Shown here in pieces: positions 32,725 to 40,730 of a stretch of 64,000 nucleotides of DNA. Positions within the stretch are counted from its first letter, which is position 1, and each line of letters starts with the position of its first letter. The translations under genes and the position numbers were made by a program. The notes under the pieces were generated by a model, which saw nothing but the letters and a program-made list of their open reading frames with translations, did no database searches and was not told the origin of the DNA. This DNA is from Fictibacillus phosphorivorans. GTDB taxonomy: Bacteria > Bacillota > Bacilli > Bacillales > Fictibacillaceae. The stretch is from assembly GCF_001629705.1 (NCBI RefSeq), contig NZ_CP015378.1, positions 1,178,001-1,242,000 on the forward strand. Reading direction: 5' to 3'.

Positions 32725-33780
32725 TTACATGTCGTTGCCAAACACAGGCTGCTCATTCATCTGAGGTTGAAAATCACTATTAGCTGGGACATCATCATCT
32801 TTTATGCGCTGACCGTCTTCATGATGTTTACCTCCACCGTGATGACCACCAGGTCCGAAACCTCTTTTACCTTTATCCATTAAAGGAAAGACGTCATCCT
32901 GCAAAGCTTTTAGTTTATCTGCATCTTTCTTTTCAATCTCTTCTATCAATTCGCGCGTTGATTTGTCTTTAGTAGAAATGCCTAGCTCTTTCGCTAAGTT
33001 AATAATCTTTTTCTGTTTGATTTCAAACGCAATATCTGGAATCATTTTACCATCGATCGTAATGTTAAGTTTCTTAGCTTCAGCCTTAACTTTAGTACTT
33101 GCAACTTCCTGAGCAACTTCACGTATATCTTTTCCTTCTACAGCGATACCTAATGTTTTAGCTTCTTTTTTTACGGTTGCAGTCAGTACTTCCTGCTGAA
33201 GTGTTTGCAGATCCTTGCCCTCTGAAGAGATGCCAAGTTCTTTCGCTTTTTTGGTGACTGTAACTTGCTTAATTTCTTGTCTTAACGCTTGCACGTCTTT
33301 GCCGTCTGTTCCGACACCTAGTTCTTTTGCTTCTTTTTTAAGCTTAGTAAGTTGAATTTCCTCATGTAGAGTAGCAGCATCTTTATTTTTTGTTGAGATA
33401 CCAAGTTCTTTTGCTTTTTGTTGTAGTTTAGCTAATTGTACTTCTTCAAGAAGTGTTTCGATCTCTTTACCAGAGACTTGAATGCCTAATTCTTTTGCTT
33501 CTTTAGTAATTTTTGCGTCGCGAATTTCCTTTATGAGCGTCTCAGCATCTTTTCCATTTGTTGAGATACCAAGCGCTTTTGCTTTTTTAATGAGGTCTTC
33601 TGAGCTTCCTTTATAAAATCCTCCGAACCTATCATGTCCAAAGCCATGTCTTTTAATCTCCCTTTTTTCTAAAGTAGATTTTGAAGTAGTACTATTCTGA
33701 TCTGCTGCCTGAGATGTTGTTGCATATCCTCCAACTAATAATGTGCCGGCGATTGTAAATCCGATTACTGTTTTTTTCAA
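32725..33780 (-). CDS. Secreted protein with eight 28-residue repeats
   Basis: A roughly 351-aa protein. The TTG start at 33780 lies 9 nt after AGGAGG; an ATG is too close. A Sec signal (KKTVIGFTIAGTLLVGG...SQA) ends near residue 27. Then come eight back-to-back repeats of exactly 28 residues with the consensus KKAKELGIST-GKD-ETL-EEI plus a short linker (about residues 60-290). The C-terminus is Gly/His/Asp-rich (FGPGGHHGGGKHHEDG), a possible metal-binding tail. Each repeat looks like a helix-turn-helix, somewhat SAP-like. I know no function. It is transcribed toward a two-component system and may be its target or partner. Confidence 0.75.
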   Translation of the reverse strand: MKKTVIGFTIAGTLLVGGYATTSQAADQNSTTSKSTLEKREIKRHGFGHDRFGGFYKGSSEDLIKKAKALGISTNGKDAETLIKEIRDAKITKEAKELGIQVSGKEIETLLEEVQLAKLQQKAKELGISTKNKDAATLHEEIQLTKLKKEAKELGVGTDGKDVQALRQEIKQVTVTKKAKELGISSEGKDLQTLQQEVLTATVKKEAKTLGIAVEGKDIREVAQEVASTKVKAEAKKLNITIDGKMIPDIAFEIKQKKIINLAKELGISTKDKSTRELIEEIEKKDADKLKALQDDVFPLMDKGKRGFGPGGHHGGGKHHEDGQRIKDDDVPANSDFQPQMNEQPVFGNDM

Positions 33781-33826
33781 CGAAATCATCCTCCTAGGTT
33801 AAATGGTTGTTAAGAATTAAATACAT

Positions 33827-33840
33827 AAGGTTCGAACCTT
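33827..33840. promoter_or_regulatory. Palindrome in the promoter region of the repeat-protein gene
   Basis: AAGGTTCGAACCTT is a perfect 14-bp palindrome, 47 bases upstream of the TTG start and just downstream of a TTGACA (minus strand, about 33874-33879). It fits an operator position. Confidence 0.5.
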
Positions 33841-34039
33841 GTACATTTAATGTAACCAGTGAAAATGTCAACATAACGTCAAGAGAAGCAGAGAATAAAA
33901 AAAATTCCAAAATCGTTTGCTACCACTCACAATGTTTACAATCCCCATTAATACAAGCCGTTTTATGACTAAATCTTACTCAAAGAATGTGTCAGGAAGA
34001 AGTCAAAGGGGAAATATGTGACTAATACCTTGCCGGTTA

Positions 34040-34061
34040 ATAGAGTAAAGGCATACTCTAT
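34040..34061. other. Short perfect hairpin upstream of the acyl-CoA dehydrogenase gene
   Basis: ATAGAGTA/TACTCTAT with a 6-nt loop, 47 bases before the start codon; a possible operator. The rest of the 33781-34108 gap shows no gene. Confidence 0.35.
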
Positions 34062-34108
34062 AAAATAAACCATAGTGTTCTGATTTGTTAAGAAGGGATT
34101 GTCGTCGT

Positions 34109-35266
34109 GTGGATTATCTATATGAGACGTTTATTAAAACAAAAAAACAGCGAGAATGGTTCGATAGAATTGATACGCTAGCAAGTGGATTTGCTAAAAG
34201 AGCGGACACATATGATCAAAAAAGTGAATTTCCATTTGAGAATGTAGAAGAATTAAAAAAAGCGGGTTACTTATCTTTAACTGTTCCCACTGAATTCGGA
34301 GGAGCAGGATTAAGTTTGTATGAATTTGTTCTATTACAAGAAAGAATTGCCACTGGCGATGCAGCTACAGCGTTGTGTCTCGGCTGGCACCTTGGATGTT
34401 TTTTAGAACTTGCAGAAGAACGAACTTGGGATGAAGAAACATTTAAGTTACTCTGTGAAAAAGTAGTGAATGATCAAGTGTTAGTAAATAGAGCAGCGAC
34501 TGAGCCTGCAACAGGAAGCCCTACGCGTGGAGGAATGCCACAAACAACAGCAACTCGAAAAAATGACGAGTGGATCATCAATGGAAGGAAAACCTTTACT
34601 TCTATGGCACCTGCACTTGATTATGCGATTGTTTCAGCACAGATCGGAGATACGGGTAAGAAAGGGAATTTCATGATTTCTATGAAATCCGAAGGTGTGA
34701 GGATTGAAGAAACGTGGGATACAGTAGCGATGCGTGGAACACGAAGTGATGATCTTATCATGAAGGATGTAGTAGTCCAAAACAGTGCTTTGGTCGAGCA
34801 AGATCGAGGCAAGAGCGAACTACCAAAAGCTTGGCTGCTTCACATACCAGCGTGTTACATCGGTGTTGCGGTCGCAGCTCGCAACGAAGCTGTTCAATTT
34901 GCAAAGACGTATAAACCTAATAGCCTGCCAGGTCCCATCGGAGAAGTGCCGGAAGTGCAAAGAAAAGTTGGAGAGATGGAGCTAGAACTCTTACACGCAA
35001 GGGAAGTATTGTACAGTGTTGCACATAGATGGGTAGACGAACCGCATTCAAGAATGCAGATGGGTCCAGAATTAATGGCAGTAAAACACATCGTAACAAA
35101 TGCAGCAGCAAGAGTGGTCGATCTAGCTATGAGGATTGTAGGAGCAAGAAGTCTAGCTATGTCTAGCCCATTACAAAGGCATTATCGTGATGTGCGAGCA
35201 GGACTTCACAACCCACCGATGGATGATATGGTTATCAGTACACTAGCAAAAAGAGCACTCGAATAA
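34109..35266 (+). CDS. Acyl-CoA dehydrogenase family protein (YdbM-like)
   Basis: A 385-aa flavoenzyme. The N-terminal helical domain has FPFENVEELKKAGYLSLTVPTEFGGAGLSL and the middle beta domain RAATEPATGSPTRGGMPQTTA with the FAD/substrate loop. The C-terminal helical domain ends RIVGARSLAMSSPLQRHYRDVRAGLHNPPMDD. FAD-linked members oxidise acyl-CoAs; this group also contains DszC-like monooxygenases, so the reaction is not certain. The usual catalytic Glu is not evident to me. The GTG at 34109 follows AGAAGGG. The gene stands alone between terminators. B. subtilis YdbM is the nearest relative I recall. Confidence 0.87.
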   Translation: MDYLYETFIKTKKQREWFDRIDTLASGFAKRADTYDQKSEFPFENVEELKKAGYLSLTVPTEFGGAGLSLYEFVLLQERIATGDAATALCLGWHLGCFLELAEERTWDEETFKLLCEKVVNDQVLVNRAATEPATGSPTRGGMPQTTATRKNDEWIINGRKTFTSMAPALDYAIVSAQIGDTGKKGNFMISMKSEGVRIEETWDTVAMRGTRSDDLIMKDVVVQNSALVEQDRGKSELPKAWLLHIPACYIGVAVAARNEAVQFAKTYKPNSLPGPIGEVPEVQRKVGEMELELLHAREVLYSVAHRWVDEPHSRMQMGPELMAVKHIVTNAAARVVDLAMRIVGARSLAMSSPLQRHYRDVRAGLHNPPMDDMVISTLAKRALE

Positions 35267-35270
35267 AGCA

Positions 35271-35308
35271 AAAAAGACACCTGATGATTACCTACAGGTG
35301 TCTTTTTT
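35271..35308. terminator. Bidirectional terminator
   Basis: AAAAAGACACCTG pairs with CAGGTGTCTTTTT over an 11-nt loop between convergent genes. Confidence 0.9.
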
Positions 35309-35315
35309 GTATAGA

Positions 35316-35693
35316 CTAAAGGGAATCCATCTTTTCTACAAAACAAAACTCGTTTCCGAACGGATCACCCACTCTTACTTCTTTAAAGCCATGTGCCTCT
35401 TCTAGTCCTGGTCTAGCAAACTTATATTTTTTTTCAGCTAAGAACTGATGGTAGGCTTCAATTCCTACAACATGAATCCTTAGTTTAATTCCAGGGGTCG
35501 AATCACCATGATGCTCGGACAGGTGTAATGAGCATTCCCCAAGTGAAACCTGCATATAGATTGGAAAATCTTCTTCATATCGATGTTCCCAATCTATCGA
35601 AAACCCAAGAAAATCTATATAAAATTCATTTGCCTTCTGTTCATCGAATATTCGAAGAACAGGGATTGTATGTTTTAATTGATATTCATTCAT
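35316..35693 (-). CDS. VOC-superfamily (glyoxalase/bleomycin-resistance-like) protein
   Basis: A 125-aa single-module VOC protein: TIPVLRIFDEQKANEFYIDFLGFSIDWEH for the first beta-alpha-beta half, SLHLSEHHGD, and RVGDPFGNEFCFVEK as the typical second-half ending (D-P-x-G-N). The pattern of bleomycin-binding-type proteins (IPVL-R-FYxxxLGF) is followed closely. It may bind a drug or metal without catalysis. It is divergent from a second VOC gene and monocistronic, with a shared terminator downstream. Confidence 0.85.
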   Translation of the reverse strand: MNEYQLKHTIPVLRIFDEQKANEFYIDFLGFSIDWEHRYEEDFPIYMQVSLGECSLHLSEHHGDSTPGIKLRIHVVGIEAYHQFLAEKKYKFARPGLEEAHGFKEVRVGDPFGNEFCFVEKMDSL

Positions 35694-35833
35694 GATGTAT
35701 TCACTCTCCAGCTACTTTATTATTGTACTATTTCTCTTCCTTTAATAGAGTTTCCTTGTTTTTAAGGAGGATATTTCTTTTCCTAGAAGAAATTTTATAT
35801 AAAATATTTCATTTTGATGAGGAGGCGATTTCC

Positions 35834-36268
35834 TTGATTGAAACGTTAATTCGTGTGGGTACGACATACGTGCCTGTAAGGGATGTAGACCATTCAGCTA
35901 GATGGTACAGAGAAAAGCTTGGGGCAACGATCAGTTATTGTGATCACGAAAAAGCCATACTTAATCTAGCAGACCAAAGTTTTTTTCTGGTCCGATCGTT
36001 AGAAGGGGAGACTTCAAACTTTACTGACTTTAAAGGAAACAAAAGGTTCTCATTAACGTTTGAAGTTGACGGAATGGAAGTATTGACCACCCTGCATGCT
36101 AAATTTAAACAGGAAGGTGTTCAAACAGGAACAATTGAAAATCGTGGACATCCAGGTAGGAATTTTGTTTTTTATGACCCCGATGGGAATATTTTTGATG
36201 TTTGGAGTATCTTGAGTCCGACGTATAAAGCTTTACGGAAAGAAGCTGTTTTAGAGACTGAAAGATGA
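35834..36268 (+). CDS. VOC-superfamily protein, second copy
   Basis: A 144-aa glyoxalase-fold protein: VGTTYVPVRDVDHSARWYREKLGATI, then NLADQSFFLVRS, and the C-terminal GRNFVFYDPDGNIFDVWSI with the D-P-D-G-N turn. I chose the TTG at 35834 because AGGAGGCG precedes it by 8 nt; the frame continues 37 codons upstream but without a ribosome site or similarity. Its stop overlaps the start of a membrane protein gene (ATGA), so both are translated together. The substrate is unknown. Confidence 0.83.
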   Translation: MIETLIRVGTTYVPVRDVDHSARWYREKLGATISYCDHEKAILNLADQSFFLVRSLEGETSNFTDFKGNKRFSLTFEVDGMEVLTTLHAKFKQEGVQTGTIENRGHPGRNFVFYDPDGNIFDVWSILSPTYKALRKEAVLETER

Positions 36269-36558
36269 GATGGACAGTAGGTATTTTATTTTCTATGGTA
36301 GGTATCATTTTATTAACACATGGACTAAATCTAAAGGCTATTGCTGAAAATTCCGTGGACGGTGACGGCATCGGTGTGTACTTTTTAGGAATAGAAATAA
36401 ATGAGAGTGTTCCTGCTGCAGATATACCATCCTACTCGAATGGGTTCATGGGATCCGGAATTATTTTTTTAATACTAGCTGTTTGTTTGTTCGTCATTCT
36501 GTTAAGAGAACATAACACATTGTTGCCGATTGCGCAGAAAAAAAAGGCTTCAGAATGA
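36265..36558 (+). CDS. Small two-helix membrane protein (97 aa)
   Basis: The start overlaps the VOC stop by four bases. Two hydrophobic helices (about 3-21 and 58-81) flank a 35-residue extracytoplasmic loop rich in Asp, Glu and Ser (ENSVDGDGIGVYFLG). The C-terminus is Lys-rich. No family is recognised. Coupled to the upstream VOC gene. Confidence 0.65.
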   Translation: MRWTVGILFSMVGIILLTHGLNLKAIAENSVDGDGIGVYFLGIEINESVPAADIPSYSNGFMGSGIIFLILAVCLFVILLREHNTLLPIAQKKKASE

Positions 36559-36624
36559 TAGAATTTCGGGTAATGTTTATTGTGCATGAAACCGTTGCTA
36601 GAGTGAAGAGTAGGAGGTGAGAGT

Positions 36625-36765
36625 ATGAAGAAAGTTAAGGTATTTGGCATCATCTTTTTATTCTTTGCTATTAGTCCTGCCGCTAAAGTAATGTCACCGA
36701 CAACTACTGATTCCGATATTCAACTTTCTCACTTTATCCCTGAACCCCAAATTCTAGTAGAATAA
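36625..36765 (+). CDS. Small secreted peptide (46 aa)
   Basis: The ATG lies 8 nt after TAGGAGGTGAG. A signal sequence (MKKVKVFGIIFLFFAISPAA) is followed by a short polar tail (KVMSPTTTDSDIQLSHFIPE...). A strong terminator follows the stop. This may be an exported peptide or a simple membrane-anchored peptide; no family is known to me. Confidence 0.55.
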   Translation: MKKVKVFGIIFLFFAISPAAKVMSPTTTDSDIQLSHFIPEPQILVE

Positions 36766-36769
36766 ATAA

Positions 36770-36811
36770 AAAACAGAACCTGCTTCTTTGAAGGGCAGGT
36801 TCTGTTTTTTT
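36770..36811. terminator. Bidirectional terminator
   Basis: AAAACAGAACCTGC pairs with GCAGGTTCTGTTTT over an 11-nt loop, then T residues; convergent with the TetR gene. Confidence 0.9.
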
Positions 36812-36814
36812 TAG

Positions 36815-37471
36815 TTATCGTTTTCCTGTAAGACCATACATGATAAACGATACGATCTGATCAATCTCTTTTTCGTCGTCCCACTCTTTATCTGAAAAGA
36901 GAAGAAAACGTGGCAGGATGTAGCCGATGATACTTGATGCAGTCATGCGCATGATCGTTTCTGGAGGAAGAGAAACAATCTCTCCTTTTTCTTGGAAATG
37001 CTCGATGATCTTCTTGAATTTCTGATACACATGTTCAGTGAAAAGTTTTTGAAATGGTTCGCGCAATTCATCATGAAAAGCGATCTCTTGAATGAATATT
37101 TTTAATACAGGAAACTGTTTTCGAACAAATTCCAGTCTGTTTTTAGCAACGACTCTTATAAAATCTTCATAGTGTTCATATTCGTTCTCGAATACTTCTT
37201 TTGCAAAAGACTTTATGAAGAAAGGCGCCACGAATTTAGCGACAGTTGGTGTCACGATGGCAAGCAATAGCTCTTTTTTCGTTTTGAAATGACGAAAAAT
37301 TGTACCTTCAGCAACCCCTGCTTTTTTTGCGATCTCACTCGTAGAAGAAGCGGCATATCCTTTTTCTGAGAAAGTATCGATTGCAGCTTCAAGAATCTTT
37401 CGCTGTTTATCGCTCATTGTGGGAGCATCGTGTTCGTTAATTAGGTCATGAATCCACTCGGAATTGGACAT
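36815..37471 (-). CDS. TetR/AcrR-family regulator of the ABC exporter operon
   Basis: A 218-aa regulator. The N-terminal helix-turn-helix is ILEAAIDTFSEKGYAASSTSEIAKKAGVAEGTIFRHFKTKKELL; the helical ligand domain fills the rest, ending in a long amphipathic helix. It is the third gene of an operon behind an ABC-2 ATPase and permease, whose promoter contains two identical palindromes. Autoregulation and drug-induced release of the exporter genes are the likely logic. The AAAGGAG site lies 8 nt upstream of the ATG. Confidence 0.9.
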   Translation of the reverse strand: MSNSEWIHDLINEHDAPTMSDKQRKILEAAIDTFSEKGYAASSTSEIAKKAGVAEGTIFRHFKTKKELLLAIVTPTVAKFVAPFFIKSFAKEVFENEYEHYEDFIRVVAKNRLEFVRKQFPVLKIFIQEIAFHDELREPFQKLFTEHVYQKFKKIIEHFQEKGEIVSLPPETIMRMTASSIIGYILPRFLLFSDKEWDDEKEIDQIVSFIMYGLTGKR

Positions 37472-37545
37472 TAAAGCTACTCCTTTTATAATCGTACATT
37501 TTCTTCATTATAGACACTATTCATAGGCAGTACAAACGCTACACC

Positions 37546-38580
37546 TTAGAGTTTGCGGTGTTTTTTCAAGGCGAGTACATTTAGTATCATAAATAAAAGG
37601 GAGAAACCAATAAGGACGAGAACGTTTCCATATATATCATTCCACCCGTCACCTTGAATCATAACATCCCGAATCGCTTCTCCTCCGTATGTTAAGGGCA
37701 TAATAATGCTTAAAGGCTGAAGCCATCCTGCCATCGTTTCAATAGAAAACAAACCTGAGAAAAATACTTGAGGCACAACGACAAGCGGGATGAACTGAAT
37801 CATCTGTAGTTCATTGGTGGCAAAAGCAGAAAGCAAAGTTCCAAGTGAAAGTGCGGTAATCGCAAGCATGAGTGTAATTAAAATAACTAACCATATTGAA
37901 CCGGCCATCATGATATCAAGAACATAAATCGCAAACGAAACAATGATAGCCGATTGTAAAATGGTGAAAATGCCAAAGCCTACTACATATCCAACTACCA
38001 TCTCCCATCTACGCATCGGCGTAGCGAGCAGCCGTTCAAGTGTTCCAGTCGTTCTTTCGCGTAAAAATGATACCCCAGAGATTAAGAATACGAAAAAGAA
38101 AATGAAAAACCCAATCAAGAACGGGCCGATATAATCAAAAGTCTCCATATCAGCAGAACCATGCAAATACTTGATTTCTGGGGTGTTTTTTATTTTTTTA
38201 GTGTCTTGATTCGGAAGTGATTTCAAGGCTTTTTGAATCGTTGTGATCGAAGACTTGTTTGCTGTAGGATTACTTCCTTCAAGCGTAATAGAAGTAGAAG
38301 GTAATGTAACTTCAAGAACAGCATCAAGTTCTTCATCTTCTAAACCTTGGTGAGCTTCCGCCGCATTTTGATAAGCGATGAAAGCTTTATCTGACGATTT
38401 AAGCTGATCTACAATTTTTTGATTACTTATTACCCCGATCTTAGGTTCATAGTCATTGCTCGAAAAAACTAAGTTCACAAGGGTTAGGATAAGAAGAGGA
38501 GCAATAAACATCATGGCAAGTGTGCGTTTGTCACGTATGAACTGTCTGATGATTCTTATGACTAATGCTTTAATTCTCAT
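37546..38580 (-). CDS. ABC-2 type transporter permease
   Basis: A 344-aa membrane protein: one N-terminal helix (TLAMMFIAPLLILTLVNLVF), a large extracytoplasmic domain (about 40-165) and five C-terminal helices with the family element GTLERLLATPMRRWEMVVGYVVG. That arrangement is the YhgE/ABC-2-membrane_3 type, used to export drugs, antimicrobial peptides or lipids. The ATG at 38580 follows GGAGGTGTCC and overlaps the ATPase gene by 11 bases; longer frames start upstream without a ribosome site. The partner ATPase is encoded just ahead. Confidence 0.88.
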   Translation of the reverse strand: MRIKALVIRIIRQFIRDKRTLAMMFIAPLLILTLVNLVFSSNDYEPKIGVISNQKIVDQLKSSDKAFIAYQNAAEAHQGLEDEELDAVLEVTLPSTSITLEGSNPTANKSSITTIQKALKSLPNQDTKKIKNTPEIKYLHGSADMETFDYIGPFLIGFFIFFFVFLISGVSFLRERTTGTLERLLATPMRRWEMVVGYVVGFGIFTILQSAIIVSFAIYVLDIMMAGSIWLVILITLMLAITALSLGTLLSAFATNELQMIQFIPLVVVPQVFFSGLFSIETMAGWLQPLSIIMPLTYGGEAIRDVMIQGDGWNDIYGNVLVLIGFSLLFMILNVLALKKHRKL

Positions 38581-39298
38581 GGTGGACACCTCCATAATAG
38601 AGAAATGCGTCTTCAATTGAAGCACTTGATGTAAAATCCTTTAATTCTTGTGGTGTTCCAGAGGCAATTAGCTTTCCATCACGAAGCATTCCGAGCTGAC
38701 CGCATTTCTCAGCTTCATCCATTACATGTGTCGTAACTAGAATCGTAGTTCCGCTCTTACTTAACTTATAAAGTTCATCCCATATCGATTGCCGGAGCAC
38801 GGGATCAATTCCTACAGTAGGTTCATCAAGAATGAGGATCTGTGGTTCATGTAAGAGTGCAGCAGCTAAAGACAATCTTCGTTTCATGCCGCCGGAATAT
38901 TGATTGACTGGTTTTTGCAGAAAGCTTGAAAGGTTCACGAGTTCAGTAACTTGATGAATCCTTTCTTTTTGTTTTTGTCCTTTTAGACCATAAATGGATG
39001 AGAAGAATTCTAGGTTTTCCCTTCCGCTTAATTCTCCGTAAAGAGCATCAGATTGAGCCATAAACCCAATTTGCGTCATGATTTTAAGATTAGGCATGGA
39101 TGAATCGAGAACACGTATACTGCCAGAAGTGGGAATCTCGATCCCCGCGATCATCTTAACTAATGTTGTTTTTCCAGCTCCTGAAGGACCCAACAATCCA
39201 TAGATTTCATTTTTGTTCACGGTTAGGTCTATGTTCTTCAATACTTGATGAGACCGATAATTCTTAGAAACATTTGCTACTTTAATAACAGATTCCAT
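38570..39298 (-). CDS. ABC transporter ATP-binding protein
   Basis: A 242-aa ATPase: Walker A GLLGPSGAGKTTLVKM, Q-loop IGFMAQSDALYGELS, signature YSGGMKRRLSLAAALL, Walker B ILILDEPTVGID and H-switch VTTHVMDEAEKC. It is the DrrA/CcmA-like exporter class and works with the permease encoded downstream. AAGGAGGC precedes the ATG. The promoter region just upstream contains two TetR-type operators. Confidence 0.93.
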   Translation of the reverse strand: MESVIKVANVSKNYRSHQVLKNIDLTVNKNEIYGLLGPSGAGKTTLVKMIAGIEIPTSGSIRVLDSSMPNLKIMTQIGFMAQSDALYGELSGRENLEFFSSIYGLKGQKQKERIHQVTELVNLSSFLQKPVNQYSGGMKRRLSLAAALLHEPQILILDEPTVGIDPVLRQSIWDELYKLSKSGTTILVTTHVMDEAEKCGQLGMLRDGKLIASGTPQELKDFTSSASIEDAFLYYGGVHHEN

Positions 39299-39320
39299 AT
39301 TAAGCCTCCTTCAAAAATTT

Positions 39321-39387
39321 AGTGAGTACTCACTCATTATCACTATCATATGATAGTGGGATGATCATGGTCAAGTGAGTACTCACT
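39321..39387. promoter_or_regulatory. Twin palindromic operators for the TetR-controlled ABC operon
   Basis: AGTGAGTACTCACT occurs twice as a perfect 14-bp palindrome (39321-39334 and 39374-39387), 53 bp apart. Exactly between them is an 18-bp perfect palindrome, CACTATCATATGATAGTG (39341-39358). The two copies sit 23 and 76 bases upstream of the ATPase gene. This is typical spacing for a TetR repressor gripping a promoter. Confidence 0.8.
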
Positions 39388-39411
39388 CATTTTTAAATAA
39401 AATAAAAAATA

Positions 39412-39594
39412 AAATTGGGAAGTCTGATTCAAACTGAGCTTCAACGCTTTGCAATTCGATGGTATGGCATTGAAGAAATGAAATTGATACTAAAGGATGT
39501 TGGGCTTTCAGAAGTTAAAGTTATAGTTGATTTTGAATGGGTAAGGAACCTACTCATGCTAGGCAAAACTTCGTATTTGAAGCAATAAAACTAA
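39412..39594 (+). pseudogene. C-terminal remnant of a SAM-dependent methyltransferase, frameshifted
   Basis: The frame reads KLGSLIQTELQRFAIRWYGIEEMK..., then LKDVGLSEVKVIVDFEW, as in class I methyltransferase C-termini. At 39539-39541 one base appears missing, for the next frame resumes with GKEPTHARQNFVFEA. There is no start or N-terminal SAM-binding part. It is a decayed fragment lying between the ABC operon promoter and a DUF4395 gene. Confidence 0.65.
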
Positions 39595-39595
39595 G

Positions 39596-39632
39596 AAAAA
39601 CCATTCGCCTTTAAATGCCAATGGTTTTTTGT
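39596..39632. terminator. Terminator
   Basis: AAAAACCATT pairs with AATGGTTTTT over a 14-nt loop, followed by TTG; on the minus strand it can serve the DUF4395 gene. Confidence 0.75.
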
Positions 39633-39637
39633 GTTTT

Positions 39638-40069
39638 TTAGTTTGAGTCTTGAGATCTCTTGTAACGATATTGCTGCCATCTGAACCTAATAAAGCATCC
39701 GATACAAAAGCCGAGTATTGCTACAAAAGAAGCAGTTGCAACCATGATCGTAGCAATCCAGGCTACAGTACTCCAACCTAGTATATAACTTAGAAAACCC
39801 ACTGTTAGAAGCGATATAGCAATCAACTGATTAAACTGTTGCTGGTCCTTATCCTCTGGAATGTACGCAGAAGGTTTCTTTTTTAAAAAGAATGCAGCAG
39901 CTTTCATTATGGGATTGTAATCAACAAACATTCCTAGAAGACCGGCAACTAAAGGAAGTAATAAGAACCATGGTTGACCAGTTAGCCAGGTAGCTAGTGT
40001 AGATAAAAAAATGAACCACTGATTTGTTCGAACTAAAGGTCTTGGAATAGAAACAGAAGAGTGAGACAT
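39638..40069 (-). CDS. DUF4395 family membrane protein
   Basis: A 143-aa membrane protein with four hydrophobic segments (about 17-34, 35-50, 78-98, 100-125). The N-terminal SIPRPLVRTNQ is the usual opening of DUF4395 proteins, and GFCIGCFIRFRW carries a conserved Cys pair near the end. In other bacteria the domain often accompanies sulfur-handling or thiol proteins, but no function is established. The ATG follows AAAGGTCGG. It is monocistronic. Confidence 0.78.
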   Translation of the reverse strand: MSHSSVSIPRPLVRTNQWFIFLSTLATWLTGQPWFLLLPLVAGLLGMFVDYNPIMKAAAFFLKKKPSAYIPEDKDQQQFNQLIAISLLTVGFLSYILGWSTVAWIATIMVATASFVAILGFCIGCFIRFRWQQYRYKRSQDSN

Positions 40070-40205
40070 ATTAATCCGACCTTTCTTATATGTTTAGTTA
40101 CTTTATTTTAAATGTATTCGTATAGAATGTGAAGTATTAATCCTTATATATGCAAGAAGGTGAATATTTGTTGAACCCAGAATGTCTTATAGTGAGGTGA
40201 GAAAT

Positions 40206-40658
40206 ATGAAAACAATAAGAGACGATCGTGATGTGCATATTCAGTATAGAGAGGAGATTAAGGAAAAGCTCCAAAATGACACTTTTGCAAAATGGTTAGG
40301 TATCGAATTATTAGAAGTGGGTCCAGGTACAGCAGAAGCACAGATGACAATCACTGAAAATATGCTAAATGCTCATGGAACAGCACATGGAGCTGCATTA
40401 TTTGCTATCGCTGATTTTGTCTTTGCTGTAGCATGTAATTCCTATGGAAAAACATCAGTGGGACTTTCTGTTACTATTGGGTATCTTGCTGCATGCCAAA
40501 GAGGGGATAAGGTGACGGCAAGAGCAACAGAGATTAAACGTAATCAACGGACCTCTTGGTATGAAGTGAGCGTGGAAAATGATAAAGAGCTCCTTGCTCA
40601 TGTAAGTGCTCTATCTTATCGGAAGAACGAATACTTTGTAGGGACAGTAGAGGATTAA
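40206..40658 (+). CDS. PaaI-type hotdog-fold thioesterase
   Basis: A 150-aa protein with the hotdog fold: FAKWLGIELLEVGPGTAEAQMTITENMLNAHGTAHGAALFAIADFVFAVACN. The HG and D of NAHG...AD are the PaaI-family catalytic or substrate elements. It hydrolyses acyl-CoA thioesters; PaaI itself acts on hydroxyphenylacetyl-CoA, but no paa genes are near. The ATG at 40206 is 7 nt after AGTGAGGTGAG. It is free-standing, with a very strong terminator downstream. Confidence 0.87.
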   Translation: MKTIRDDRDVHIQYREEIKEKLQNDTFAKWLGIELLEVGPGTAEAQMTITENMLNAHGTAHGAALFAIADFVFAVACNSYGKTSVGLSVTIGYLAACQRGDKVTARATEIKRNQRTSWYEVSVENDKELLAHVSALSYRKNEYFVGTVED

Positions 40659-40684
40659 GTGGATAATATAAACAATCATCATGT

Positions 40685-40730
40685 AAAAGACGACGAAATC
40701 AGGGGAACACCTGACTTCGTCGTCTTTTTT
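40685..40730. terminator. Bidirectional terminator
   Basis: AAAAGACGACGAAATCAGG pairs with CCTGACTTCGTCGTCTTTT (one mismatch) over a 6-nt loop between convergent genes. Confidence 0.93.
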
